Shown here: positions 1 to 8,267 of the stretch, piece by piece
Layout: each line of letters begins with the position of its first letter
Numbering within the stretch: position 1 is the stretch's first letter
NCBI GenBank assembly: GCA_963798505.1
Contig: CAWCTX010000005.1
Location: forward strand, 1,178,001-1,242,000
DNA: 64,000 bases
Direction of reading: 5' to 3'
From: CAVWSM01 sp963798505
GTDB lineage: Bacteria > Actinomycetota > Actinomycetes > Jiangellales > Jiangellaceae
Translations under genes and position numbers: made by a program
The notes under the pieces: model-generated
What the model was told of the DNA's origin: nothing
Databases searched by the model: none
The model's input: only the letters and a program-made list of their open reading frames with translations

Positions 1-822
1 ACGAAGTTCCACCACATGACCAGCTCCTCGGCGAACGGCTCGCCGCCGAGCAGCAGCACCTGGCTGGGCTCGTTGCGGGCGGCGACGGTCACCGCTTCGC
101 GTCCGCCCCCCAGGTAGAGCAGCGTGCTGCGGTCGACCGTCGTCTGCTCGGCCTCGACGCCGCCGGAGACGACGAGCACCGCATGCTCGAAGTCCCGCGC
201 CATAGGGATTTCGAGGCGGGCGCCGGCCTCCAGCCGTACGTCGGCAGCGACGAGCGGGGAGTAAGTACGGGCTGGGGACGCGCCCGGCGAGCTCTCCATC
301 AGCACCGTCACCGTCGCGCCGCCGCTGGAGATCACCGGCAACTCGGCGTGGTGCTCGAACGAGGCGTCGACGTGCCGGCGGCGCTCGGTAAGGCAACCCA
401 GAGCTGGACGCCGTGCATAGGGGTCCGTGGTCGCGCGGGGATTCCTCCGAGTGCGCGATGCCCCAGCCAGCAGTCATGAGGTTGAGCTCGCCAGGTCTGA
501 TCAGCTGTTCGGACCCCACGCTGTCACGATGCAGAGCGTCACCCTCGAGCAGCCAGGTCACGGTCTGCAGGCCGCAGTGCGGATGCGGTGGCACCCGCAT
601 GCCGGATGTCCCCGCGATGCGGTCCGGTCCGTAGTGGTCGACGAAGCACCAAGGTCCGACAGTGCGCACGTCGCGGTGCGGCAGCGTGCGCCGTACCTGC
701 ATCGCCCGCGTCCCGCCGAGCGGCACATCCCGCGGCACAAGGTGCTCGAGGGCCGGACCGGGTGTCGTCGCGCCTTGAGCCCCGCAGACGGTCTCCTCAG
801 GGCGGGCATCGAGATTGCTCAT
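1..822 (-). pseudogene. Pirin-family cupin protein, frameshifted and cut by the window edge
   Basis: Reading leftward from the ATG at 822-820, the conserved pirin N-terminus is clear: FVDHYGPDRIAGTSGMRVPP, then a metal-site region HPHCGLQTVTWLLEG, then LNLMTAGWGIAHSE. The frame is lost near 419 (before MHGVQLWVALP) and again near 378 (before RHVDASFEHHAELP), each consistent with one missing base. The C-terminal block LLGGEPFAEELVMWWNFV is present at the left edge, so only the last part of the gene lies outside. Pirins are iron-binding bicupins; some have quercetin dioxygenase activity or act as transcription co-regulators, and the substrate here is unknown. The start overlaps the stop of the upstream nuclease gene (ATGA), so the two are probably co-translated. 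The breaks may be sequencing errors rather than true decay. Confidence 0.8.
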
Positions 823-1785
823 GCCGTCTGCGCCTCTCCGAGCGCGCCATCATAGGCGCGCCGCACTTCGGCGCTTACCTTGCCGCGCGGCGACACGGCG
901 ATCCCGTGTTGGACCGCCCAGGCGCGCACCTCTGCGGTCGTTGGCGGGCGGGACGCCAGCACCCAGGCCTCAGGCAGCGGAACCTGGCTGGCCACGCCGT
1001 CGGTCGCAAGCTCGACTAGGGCGGCCGCCAGGAATCGATAGGTCCACTCCTCGGCAAGCGTTCGTGTTTCGCAGAACACGATCGGCACTCGGGCACCCGC
1101 ACCTGAGCCTCGGCGAGCCCGTCGGCCACGACGGACGGCCGCACGTGGTCGAGCTGAAGACACGCGAGTAGCGGTCCTCGACGACGACGGCCGCGCGAGC
1201 GAGGGCGGCTAAGTCGGCCATGGCGTAACGGAGCCGGCCCGACAGCAAGCTGGAGACAGGTCGGTCAGCGACTTGCGCTCGACCGCCGCGACGATCTCGC
1301 CGTCGATCGCACGGCATAGTCGCCGACCGGCAGCCCGCGGCGCGCGTGGTCGCGTGCTGCTGCGGAGAACTTGTACGGGTAGCGCTCGTGCGCGTCGACC
1401 AGGATCTCGAGATCTGCCGCCCCCTGCGCTCGGCCGCGTGGCACGCCGACTTGGGCCGGGCCTGCTTGGCCGTCCGTGGCGACTGCCAGAAGATCGCCTC
1501 GCGACCGCCTCGGATGCGGGTCGGGACGAACTGCGACCGGTTCTCCCGACCGCGGTCGAGCACGAGGTCGATCGCGGCCCCGCGGCGCTGGCACGTCCGT
1601 ACGGCGACGCGCTCCACCACCTCGGGCCCGCTCGGCCACTCCAGACGCGGTGGCAGTAGACCTTGGCGGTCCGCGGCCAGGTCTCCCGGGCCTTGAGGAC
1701 GATCCCTCACCGAGCGGGATCCGCAGGAGAGGGCAGCGCCGAGCCTTCCTCCGGGTTACGGGCGATGACGAAATCGTCCGGGCAC
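819..1785 (-). pseudogene. ERCC4 (XPF-type) nuclease domain fused to Lsr2-like DNA-binding domain, multiply frameshifted
   Basis: Pieces in all three reverse frames join into one known actinobacterial architecture. In order they are DDFVIARNPEEGS, LLRIPLGEG, GIVLKARETWPRTAKVYCHR, LEWPSGPEVVERVAVRTCQR, GAAIDLVLDRGRENRSQF, ILVDAHERYPYKF, GLPVGDYAV, VAAVERKSLTDL, ADLAALARAAVVVEDRYS and IVFCETRTLAEEWTYRFL. The GDY and ERKS elements are the ERCC4 nuclease signature. The end (TTAEVRAWAVQHGIAVSPRG, then AEVRRAYDGA) matches the Lsr2 C-terminal fold that binds AT-rich DNA. At least five one-base shifts are needed. The start is uncertain: GTG at 1785 if one base is extra, otherwise TTG at 1793. A DNA-structure-specific nuclease role is inferred from the family only. 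Confidence 0.75.
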
Positions 1786-1938
1786 GACCTCAAGTCTGTC
1801 ACGGTGACTGCGCGGATCTCAGCGAGCGGCGCTGCTTCAGCCGGTCACGCCAGGCCTGGGTGCGCATCCCCGCGGCGACGAGTGCCTGATGTGCTACCTG
1901 CTGCGAGTCGTCGGGGCCGGCTCCCGTCGGACGTGCGC

Positions 1939-1973
1939 CGGACCGGCGGGGCCCACCTACACCCGCCGGTCCG
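1939..1973 (-). terminator. Perfect 12-bp hairpin downstream of nrdJ
   Basis: CGGACCGGCGGG (1939-1950) is exactly complementary to CCCGCCGGTCCG (1962-1973), with an 11-nt loop that contains ACCTA. It begins about 20 nt past the nrdJ stop and has no U-tract, as is common for actinobacterial terminators. The stretch between it and the ERCC4 gene (about 1790-1938) shows nothing recognisable. Confidence 0.7.
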
Positions 1974-1991
1974 CGCGTCTCGCTGGATCGA

Positions 1992-4900
1992 TCAGCTGCA
2001 GCCGCTGGTCGATCCGCATCCCTCGCAGACATAGCAGCTGCCCGCCGGCCGCATCTTGGTGCCGCAGGTGAAGCAGAGCGGCGCGTCGGCCGTGGTGCCC
2101 TGGAGCACCTCGAGCAGCTCGGTCGTGGTGTGCGCGGCCTTTGGCGCTTCACGGACCGCCGCGGCCTCCACGACTGCTGCTCGCCTCGGCGTCGGGCTCG
2201 GCGTTGGTCGAGGACTCGCTGGTTGTCCCGCCGGCTCGGCCACCGGTGCCGACTGACGAAGCGTCTCGACGTCGAACTCGACCGGCTCGTACACACCGGT
2301 GTCGAGCTGGTGCGCACGCTCCTTGGCGGTGTGGATGCCGAGCCCGGAACGCGTGTCGAAGTCGAGGTGGTCGAGCGCCAACCGACGGAAGATGTAGTCG
2401 ATGACGCTCGACGCCATGCGCACATCCGGGTCGTCGGTCATGCCCGACGGCTCGAACCGCATGTTGGTGAACTTCTCGACGAACTGCTCCAGCGGAACGC
2501 CGTACTGCAGCGCGATCGACACCGCTATCGAGAAGGCGTCCATGACACCGGCCAGCGTCGACCCCTGCTTGCCCAGCTTGAGGAAGACCTCGCCCAGCCC
2601 GTTGTCCGGATAGGACCCTGCGGTCATGTAGCCCTCTGCGCCACCCACGGTGAACGACGTCGTGCGGCTCGGCCGCGACTTGGGCAGCCGCTTGCGGACC
2701 GGCCGGTAGACGATCTCCTTCTCCGGCTCCGTCGCCGTCCTCGACTTGGCCCTGGCGTCCGAGAGCGGCTGGCCGACCTTGCAGTTGTCGCGGTAGACGG
2801 CGAGCGCCTTGAGGCCGAGGTGCCACCCCTTCAGGTAGATCTCCTCGATCTCCTCGACCGTCGCCGACTCCGGCATGTTGACCGTCTTGGAGATCGCGCC
2901 GGACAGGAACGGCTGCACCGCCGCCATCATCCGCACGTGGCCCATCGGCTCGATCGAGCGCGGCTGCCCGGCGGCGCAGTCGAACACCTCGTAGTGCTCG
3001 GGCCGCATGCCAGGCGCATCGACGACGTGCCCGTGCTCAGAGATGTACTCGACGATCGCCTCGATCGTCTCCTCCGTGTAGCCCAGCGTGCGAAGCGCAC
3101 GCGAGACGGTGTTGTTGACGATCTGCAGTGACCCACCACCGACGAGCTTCTTGAACTTCACGAGGGAGAAGTCCGGCTCGATGCCCGTCGTGTCGCAGTC
3201 CATCATGAAGCCGATCGTGCCGGTCGGCGCGAGCAGGCTCGCCTGCGCGTTGCGCCAGCCGTTCTTGTCACCGATCGCGTTGCCCTCGGCCCAGAGTCTG
3301 GTGGCCACCTTGAGCACATCGGCGTCCAGCGGGTGCAGCGGACGCAGGTCGTCGTTGGCCGCCTGGTGCTTGCGCATGACCCGCGCGTGTGCCGACGCGT
3401 TGCGAGCGAACCCGTCGTACGGACCGACAACGCCAGCGAGCACCGCCGACTGCTTGTAGGCCGCGCCGGTCATGAGCGACGTGATCGCGGCGGCGACCGC
3501 GCGGCCACCCTCGGAGTCATAGGCCAGACCGGACGCCATCAGCAGCGCACCGAGATTGGCGTAGCCGATGCCGAGCTGGCGGTAGGCCCGCGTGGTCTCG
3601 GTGATCGCCTCGGTCGGGAAGTCGGCGAAGGAGATGGAGATGTCCATCGCCGTGATGATCAGCTCGACGGACTTGGCGAATGTGGAAGCGTCGAAGCTGC
3701 CGTCCTCGCGGAGGAACTTCATGAGGTTGAGGCTGGCCAGATTGCAACTGGAGTTGTCGAGGCTGAGGTACTCCGAGCATGGGTTACATGCGGTGATTCG
3801 TCCGGTTTCTGGGTTGGTGTGCCAGTCGTTGATCGTGCCGTCGTACTGGATGCCGGGGTCTGCGCACTCCCAGGCGGCCTGCGCCATCTTGTGGAACAAG
3901 CCCTTGGCGCTGACGGACTCGATGACCTCTCCGGTCATGCGCGCACGCAGCGGGAACTCGCCGTCGGCCTCCACCGCACGCATGAACTCGTCGGAGACGC
4001 GGACGGAGTTGTTGGCGTTTTGATACTGGACGGAGACGATGTCCTTGCCGCCCAGGTCCATGTCGAACCCGGCGTCGCGCAGCGCGCGGATCTTGTCCTC
4101 CTCGCGCGCCTTTGTCTCGATGAACTCCTCGACGTCGGGGTGGTCGACGTCCAGCACCACCATCTTGGCCGCGCGACGCGTGGCGCCACCCGACTTGATG
4201 GTGCCCGCCGATGCGTCGGCGCCCCGCATGAAGCTCACCGGGCCGGATGCCGTGCCGCCGCTGGAGAGCAGCTCCTTGCTCGACCGGATGCGGGAGAGGT
4301 TGAGGCCGGCGCCCGAGCCGCCCTTGAAGATCAGCCCCTCTTCCCGATACCAGTTGAGGATCGAGTCCATCGTGTCGTCGACAGCGAGGATGAAGCAGTT
4401 GTGCACGCGAAGATTGCCCGAGAGGTATTCGCCGGACTCAGTCTGGATGTCATAGACATCGATCGCTCCGCGCTGCTCGATCCGCGTGATCTCAGGCCGC
4501 TGAACGGGAGCGTCAAGCAGCGGGTCGATCCATTCGAGCCGGTCACCAGCGACGAGGGTGCCCGCCTCCACGAACGCGCCTTGGCCGATGTCCGTGCTCT
4601 TCCACACCAGGTGGTCGGCTGTCACGTCCAGTGCTGACCGCTGCCCACGTGCAGCCGGAGAACCGGCTTCACTCCGTTGTGCTTGACAGCCACGATGCGC
4701 GTCACACCGTGCGCGTCGAACACCTTGGTGCCGACGGCGCCTTGCTCGACCAACTCGCCGATCGGGACAAGTCCAGCCGGGGTGCTAACCAAGGCGTCGT
4801 ACGGCTGGCACGCCGAGACCTGTTGCGGCGACGGCGTCCCCACGTTGAACCACACCGGGCTGTTGAAGCTGAACACCTGGTGCAGCAGCATCCAGGTGAG

Positions 4901-5275
4901 CTCGCGCTCGAAGATTTCGGCGTCGTCGCCGGTGAAGTAGCCGTGCTCCTCCCCCGCCGCGCGGTATTTCTTCACCACCCGGTCGATGAGCTGACGCAGG
5001 CTCCACTCGCGCACGTCGGTGCCGACGGCGCCGCGGAAGTATTTGGTCGTGACGATCGTCGACGCGTTGAGCGACCAGGAGTCGGGGAACTCCACCCCCC
5101 GCTGCTCGAACACCGTCTCACCGGTCCGCCAGTTGGTCTGGACGACGTCGCGCCGCTCCCAGGTCACCTCGTCGTAGGGGTGCACCTCGGGCTTGGTGAA
5201 GATCCGCTGGACCTTCAACCCGCCGCGCTTGGGAGCGCCGCGCCCTGCGCCGCGCCCGCTGACCGTCTCCGTCAT
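1992..5275 (-). CDS. nrdJ: Vitamin B12-dependent (class II) ribonucleoside-diphosphate reductase NrdJ, with mini-intein and one frameshift
   Basis: NrdJ reduces ribonucleotides to deoxyribonucleotides using adenosylcobalamin to make the active-site thiyl radical. The N-extein (155 residues) ends QQVSA; after a 138-residue intein the protein resumes at CFILAVDDTMDSI. Expected cysteines are present: the redox Cys that restarts the C-extein, the thiyl-radical Cys in NPCSE, its redox partner in SSCNLASLNL, and a Cys-rich tail (CFTCG, CYVCEGCG). Mature length is about 956 residues, normal for the large actinobacterial form. One base is missing between about 4630 and 4650 inside the intein, giving a stop at 4622-4624. 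Restoring it recreates LDVTADHLVW, the intein block B. The start ATG has AAGGAG just upstream. It lies 83 nt after nrdR, so probably one NrdR-controlled operon. Confidence 0.93.
4398..4810 (-). other. Mini-intein in NrdJ (no homing endonuclease), frameshifted
   Basis: The intein begins at Cys (codon 4810-4808, after VSA) and ends VHN just before the Cys at 4397-4395. It is 413 nt here, 138 residues when the missing base is restored. Block A is CQPYDALVSTPAGLVPIGEL, block B is the TADH motif, and block F/G is YDIQTESGEYLSGNLRVHN. It is too short for a LAGLIDADG domain and none is seen. Insertion directly before the redox-active Cys means that residue also serves as the +1 splicing nucleophile. 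Confidence 0.9.
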
Positions 5276-5358
5276 TCCCGTCTCCTTGTCCCCGTATGAG
5301 CCCGGATCGTCCGAGCGTTGTTCTGTACGTCTTCAGTGGTGCGCATGCTGCGCAGCGG

Positions 5359-5847
5359 CTAAGGCTGACCGCCCGGCAGGGCCGGCTCCGGCACCGTGTG
5401 GCCGTGCTCGGCCCGCAGCAGCGAGATCTCGGTCTCGAAGTCGGCCAGGCTCTCGAAGCTGCGGTAGACGCTGGCGAACCGGAGGTAGGCCACCTCGTCG
5501 AGCTCCCGCAGCGGCCCGAGGATCGCCAGCCCGACCTCGTGGCTGGGCACCTCCGCACACCCGGTCGCCCGGATGCGCTCCTCGACCTGCTGCCCCAGCC
5601 GAGCCAGCGCGGCCTCCTCCACCGGCCGCCCCTGGCACGCCTTGCGCACGCCGTTGATCACCTTGTCGCGGCTGAATGGCTCGGTGGCTCCCGAGCTCTT
5701 CACGACCGCCAACGTCACCTGCTCGACAGTGGTGAAACGCCGCTCGCACTCCGGGCATTGCCGCCGCCGCCGGATGGCGGTGCCGTCGTCGGCCATGCGG
5801 CTGTCGACAACTCTGGAGTCGGGGTAGCGACAGAATGGGCAGTGCAT
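5359..5847 (-). CDS. nrdR: Transcriptional repressor NrdR
   Basis: This 162-residue protein has the NrdR layout. An N-terminal zinc ribbon (MHCPFC at the start, then RRQCPECERRFTT) precedes an ATP-cone domain (FSRDKVINGVRKACQGRPV, then LGPLRELDEVAYLRFASVYR). NrdR senses ATP/dATP and represses ribonucleotide reductase genes by binding paired NrdR boxes. It is the first gene of an nrdR-nrdJ pair, and its upstream region contains a partial NrdR-box match at 5940-5955, suggesting self-regulation of the operon. The length is typical and no defects are seen. Confidence 0.97.
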   Translation of the reverse strand: MHCPFCRYPDSRVVDSRMADDGTAIRRRRQCPECERRFTTVEQVTLAVVKSSGATEPFSRDKVINGVRKACQGRPVEEAALARLGQQVEERIRATGCAEVPSHEVGLAILGPLRELDEVAYLRFASVYRSFESLADFETEISLLRAEHGHTVPEPALPGGQP

Positions 5848-5870
5848 CGTCGCCTCCCGCTGGGGACGGA

Positions 5871-5924
5871 TCTGTGGATGACCTGGGGACAGCCTGTGGG
5901 CGTCCGATCACAAGTTGTGGATGA
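5871..5924. promoter_or_regulatory. Three DnaA-box-like TGTGG repeats upstream of nrdR
   Basis: TCTGTGGATGA (5871-5881), CCTGTGGGCG (about 5891-5900) and TTGTGGATGA (5915-5924) lie in the same orientation within 54 nt of the nrdR start region. They resemble the TTGTGGA half of actinobacterial DnaA boxes. A role for DnaA at this promoter is inference. Confidence 0.35.
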
Positions 5925-5939
5925 AGTACACAGATGTAA

Positions 5940-5955
5940 CTACTAGATCTGGTGT
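5940..5955. promoter_or_regulatory. nrdR: Possible NrdR box
   Basis: On the minus strand this reads ACACCAGATCTAGTAG, matching about 10 of 16 positions of the NrdR consensus (acaCwAtATaTwGtgt) around a palindromic AGATCT core. It lies about 95 nt upstream of nrdR. A convincing second box at the usual three-turn distance is not seen, so this is tentative. Confidence 0.35.
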
Positions 5956-6023
5956 CAGCCTAGACCTGGCCACTGACAAGTGCAACGCGACACGACGGGG
6001 TCTCCAGCGGGGAATTTCTGGTG

Positions 6024-6389
6024 TCAGCGGGTCGGCACGACGAGGCGATCGCCGACCGCTATGGCGCCGCCTTCAAGATCGTTGAGCCGCCGAATCTCGG
6101 CGATCACGCCGCGGGTGTCGGACCCCGGCGCGGCCTGCCGCGCGATCTCCCACAAGCTGTCGCCAGGCCCGACCACAACCGACGCGGTTGCCGGCGGCGG
6201 ACCACCGGGCTCGTCGGCGGTCACCGGGCCCGCCAGCCCCACGAACGCCACTGCGGCCGCAAGCAGGCTCGTCATCGTGAGCACCAGCCGACCGCGACGG
6301 GTAAGCCGCAGCGGCGCAGCAAGGTCAATGGCCGGCAGCGGGTGCGCAGCACAGCGCAGGGGGCTGTGGGTCTGGACTCTCGCGGACAC
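6024..6389 (-). CDS. LysM-domain protein, ChiZ/YneA-like, divergent from lexA
   Basis: This 121-residue protein has a cytoplasmic N-terminus of about 30 residues. One membrane segment follows (LVLTMTSLLAAAVAFVGLAG, about residues 35-55). Next come a Pro-rich linker and a single LysM domain (VVVGPGDSLWEIARQAAPGS, then RLNDLEGGAIAVGDRLVVP). LysM domains bind peptidoglycan. Its position between nrdR and lexA, transcribed away from lexA, is that of the SOS-induced ChiZ gene of Mycobacterium tuberculosis; Bacillus YneA is the functional analogue that delays division after DNA damage. Two LexA boxes lie in the shared promoter. Membership of the SOS regulon is therefore likely, while cell-division inhibition is inferred. 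Confidence 0.85.
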   Translation of the reverse strand: MSARVQTHSPLRCAAHPLPAIDLAAPLRLTRRGRLVLTMTSLLAAAVAFVGLAGPVTADEPGGPPPATASVVVGPGDSLWEIARQAAPGSDTRGVIAEIRRLNDLEGGAIAVGDRLVVPTR

Positions 6390-6414
6390 GACGACCTCCC
6401 GTACACTCGTTCGA

Positions 6415-6430
6415 TCGAACGCTTGTACGT
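6415..6430. promoter_or_regulatory. SOS (LexA) box 1 in the lexA/LysM divergent promoter
   Basis: TCGAACGCTTGTACGT matches the actinobacterial SOS palindrome TCGAAC-N4-GTTCGA at 10 of 12 defined positions. It lies 26 nt upstream of the LysM gene start and probably serves that gene. Confidence 0.75.
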
Positions 6431-6464
6431 TACTGCGACCCCCGGACAGAAGTCGAGAGACACG

Positions 6465-6480
6465 TCGAACAGATGTTTGA
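6465..6480. promoter_or_regulatory. SOS (LexA) box 2 in the lexA/LysM divergent promoter
   Basis: TCGAACAGATGTTTGA matches TCGAAC-N4-GTTCGA at 11 of 12 defined positions. It lies 59 nt upstream of the chosen lexA start, as expected for LexA autorepression. A further half site (TCGAAC at 6505-6510) follows. Confidence 0.85.
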
Positions 6481-6538
6481 ACAATGGCCGCGACAGCGCT
6501 ACCGTCGAACTAGTGATCACGACACAGGGAGGTTCCTG

Positions 6539-7261
6539 GTGAGCAGGCAACGGCCGGAAGGTGGCTCCGGCGGCAGCGTCACCGCCTTTCCGGAGGGCGC
6601 GGAGGACGAGTCCGGCCTGACCCCGCGGCAGCGCCGCGTCCTCGAGGTGATCCGCGACTCCGTGGAGCGCCGTGGCTATCCGCCGAGCATGCGTGAGATC
6701 GGCCAGGCGGTGGGGCTGACCAGCCCGTCGAGCGTGAGCCACCAACTGCACACGCTCGAGCGCAAGGGCTACCTGCGCCGTGACCCCAACCGACCGCGCG
6801 CGCTCGAGGTGCTCGCCCCCGACGACCTGCGCACGCGCGGCACCATCGAGCACACCGACCCGACCGGCTCCGGCGACGCCCGCCCCGAGGCCACCTATGT
6901 GCCCCTCGTCGGCCGCATCGCCGCCGGCGGCCCGATCCTCGCCGAGCAGGCCATCGAAGAGGTCTTCCCGCTCCCCCGCCAGCTGGTCGGCGACGGCGCC
7001 CTGTTCCTCCTCAAGGTGGCCGGCGACTCCATGGTCGACGCCGCGATCTGCGACGGTGACTGGGTCGTGGTGCGCCAGCAGCCGGTCGCAGAGAACGGCG
7101 AGATCGTGGCCGCGATGATCGACGGCGAGGCCACGGTCAAGACCTACAAGCGCCGCGGCGGGCACATCTGGCTGCTGCCGCACAACCCCGCCTACGAGCC
7201 CATCCCCGGTGACGAGGCCGTGATCCTTGGGCGCGTCGTGGCCGTGCTCCGCCGGGTCTGA
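6539..7261 (+). CDS. lexA: SOS repressor LexA
   Basis: LexA represses DNA-damage genes and self-cleaves when stimulated by the RecA filament. The N-terminal winged helix is seen in LTPRQRRVLEVIRDSVERRG and SPSSVSHQLHTLERKGYL. The cleavage site lies in GRIAAGGPILAEQ, the catalytic Ser in VAGDSMVDAAI, and the catalytic Lys in ATVKTYKRR. The GTG at 6539 is chosen because AGGGAGG (6526-6532) sits six bases upstream. An in-frame ATG at 6473 would start inside the SOS box and add 22 unconserved residues. That gives 240 residues, a normal length. It is divergent from the LysM gene across two SOS boxes and convergent with phhA. Confidence 0.97.
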   Translation: MSRQRPEGGSGGSVTAFPEGAEDESGLTPRQRRVLEVIRDSVERRGYPPSMREIGQAVGLTSPSSVSHQLHTLERKGYLRRDPNRPRALEVLAPDDLRTRGTIEHTDPTGSGDARPEATYVPLVGRIAAGGPILAEQAIEEVFPLPRQLVGDGALFLLKVAGDSMVDAAICDGDWVVVRQQPVAENGEIVAAMIDGEATVKTYKRRGGHIWLLPHNPAYEPIPGDEAVILGRVVAVLRRV

Positions 7262-7277
7262 CCGACGCCAACCGCAC

Positions 7278-8174
7278 CTAGGCCGACGTCGTCGTCTCCT
7301 TGAGCAGCCGCGCGACGAGCTCGTCGTCGGCTGCGTCGAAGAAGGCGCCGACGACGTCCTCCACCTGCTCGAACGACTCCGCGCAGAACAGCAGCGGCTG
7401 GTAGTGCGTGATGTCGTAGGTCTGCACGCCCATGCGGGCGATGTCGAGCGGCCGCAGGTCAGCCCGGGCAATCTGCTGGATCTCGCCGTACGACGAGAGC
7501 AGCCCCGCGCCGTAGGTCTTCACGTCGCTGCCCTCGCGCAGCACGCCGAACTCGAGCGAGAACCAGAACACCTTGGACACGAACTCCAGCGCGTCGGCGC
7601 TCTCCACCCGGCGAGCGGCACGCCCAGCTGCGTAGTACAACGCAGCAAACCGCGGCTCCGACAGGCAGTTCCCGTGCCCGACCACCTCGTGCAGAACGTC
7701 CGGCTCCGGTGTGTACAGCGGCACTGAGTGGTGCCGCACGTACTGCGTGGAGTGGAAGATGCCCTCGGCGAGCGAGCCATAGAACTGCAGCAGGGGTACG
7801 AGCCCGGCCGCCGGGACATAGCGGAAGCCGGTCAGCGGCTCCAGCAGCTGGTTGACCTCGTCGAGCTGCGGGATGTGGTCCTCGGGCAGCTTGAGGCGGA
7901 CCTTGCCGTCGAGGTACTGCTGGCAGGCGAGCTTCTCGTGCAGCGCATGCAGCTCACCGCACACGATGCGCCAGACCTCGTGCTCCTCGTCGGTGTACGG
8001 CGCGCGGGGCAGCGGCTGGCCTGGCTGCCAGTCCATCGCGAGGGCCGCGAGCGCGTTGCGCCGGCTGCGGTAGACCTCGTCGGTCGCGCCCGGGTGGTCG
8101 TCGCCCAGGTGGACCGTGACCTCGCCGTCCGCGCCACGCGTGACGGGTGCATACAACTGTGCTTCCTCGAACAT
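7278..8174 (-). CDS. phhA: Phenylalanine 4-monooxygenase (aromatic amino acid hydroxylase)
   Basis: The product is 298 residues, the short bacterial form lacking the regulatory ACT domain. It converts phenylalanine to tyrosine using tetrahydropterin and O2 on a non-haem iron. The two iron-ligand histidines are in PDVLHEVVGHGNCLSEPRF and the ligand glutamate in VFWFSLEFGVLREG. Conserved segments GFRYVPAAGLV and GAGLLSSYGEI are also present. It is a single gene between lexA (convergent) and the DinG-type helicase gene. The ATG at 8174 is the first in frame before conserved sequence. No operon partners such as pterin recycling genes are nearby. Confidence 0.95.
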   Translation of the reverse strand: MFEEAQLYAPVTRGADGEVTVHLGDDHPGATDEVYRSRRNALAALAMDWQPGQPLPRAPYTDEEHEVWRIVCGELHALHEKLACQQYLDGKVRLKLPEDHIPQLDEVNQLLEPLTGFRYVPAAGLVPLLQFYGSLAEGIFHSTQYVRHHSVPLYTPEPDVLHEVVGHGNCLSEPRFAALYYAAGRAARRVESADALEFVSKVFWFSLEFGVLREGSDVKTYGAGLLSSYGEIQQIARADLRPLDIARMGVQTYDITHYQPLLFCAESFEQVEDVVGAFFDAADDELVARLLKETTTSA

Positions 8175-8267
8175 CTGCGCCTCCGGGGTCGCCGGTCGTC
8201 GCCTGCAACATGAGCCCGCCGTGTGCTGGCGGTATCAAGCCAGCGTCGCACACCGCGTCGCCGGTCG

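Noticed and set aside
1799..1938. Possible short gene between nrdJ and the ERCC4 nuclease gene (reverse frame ending RSLRSAQSP)
   Set aside because: No start, no ribosome-binding site, and it runs back through the nrdJ terminator; composition alone does not support it.
6473..6538. Longer LexA starting at ATG 6473
   Set aside because: It would begin inside the SOS box, adds unconserved residues, and the GTG at 6539 has a strong ribosome-binding site.
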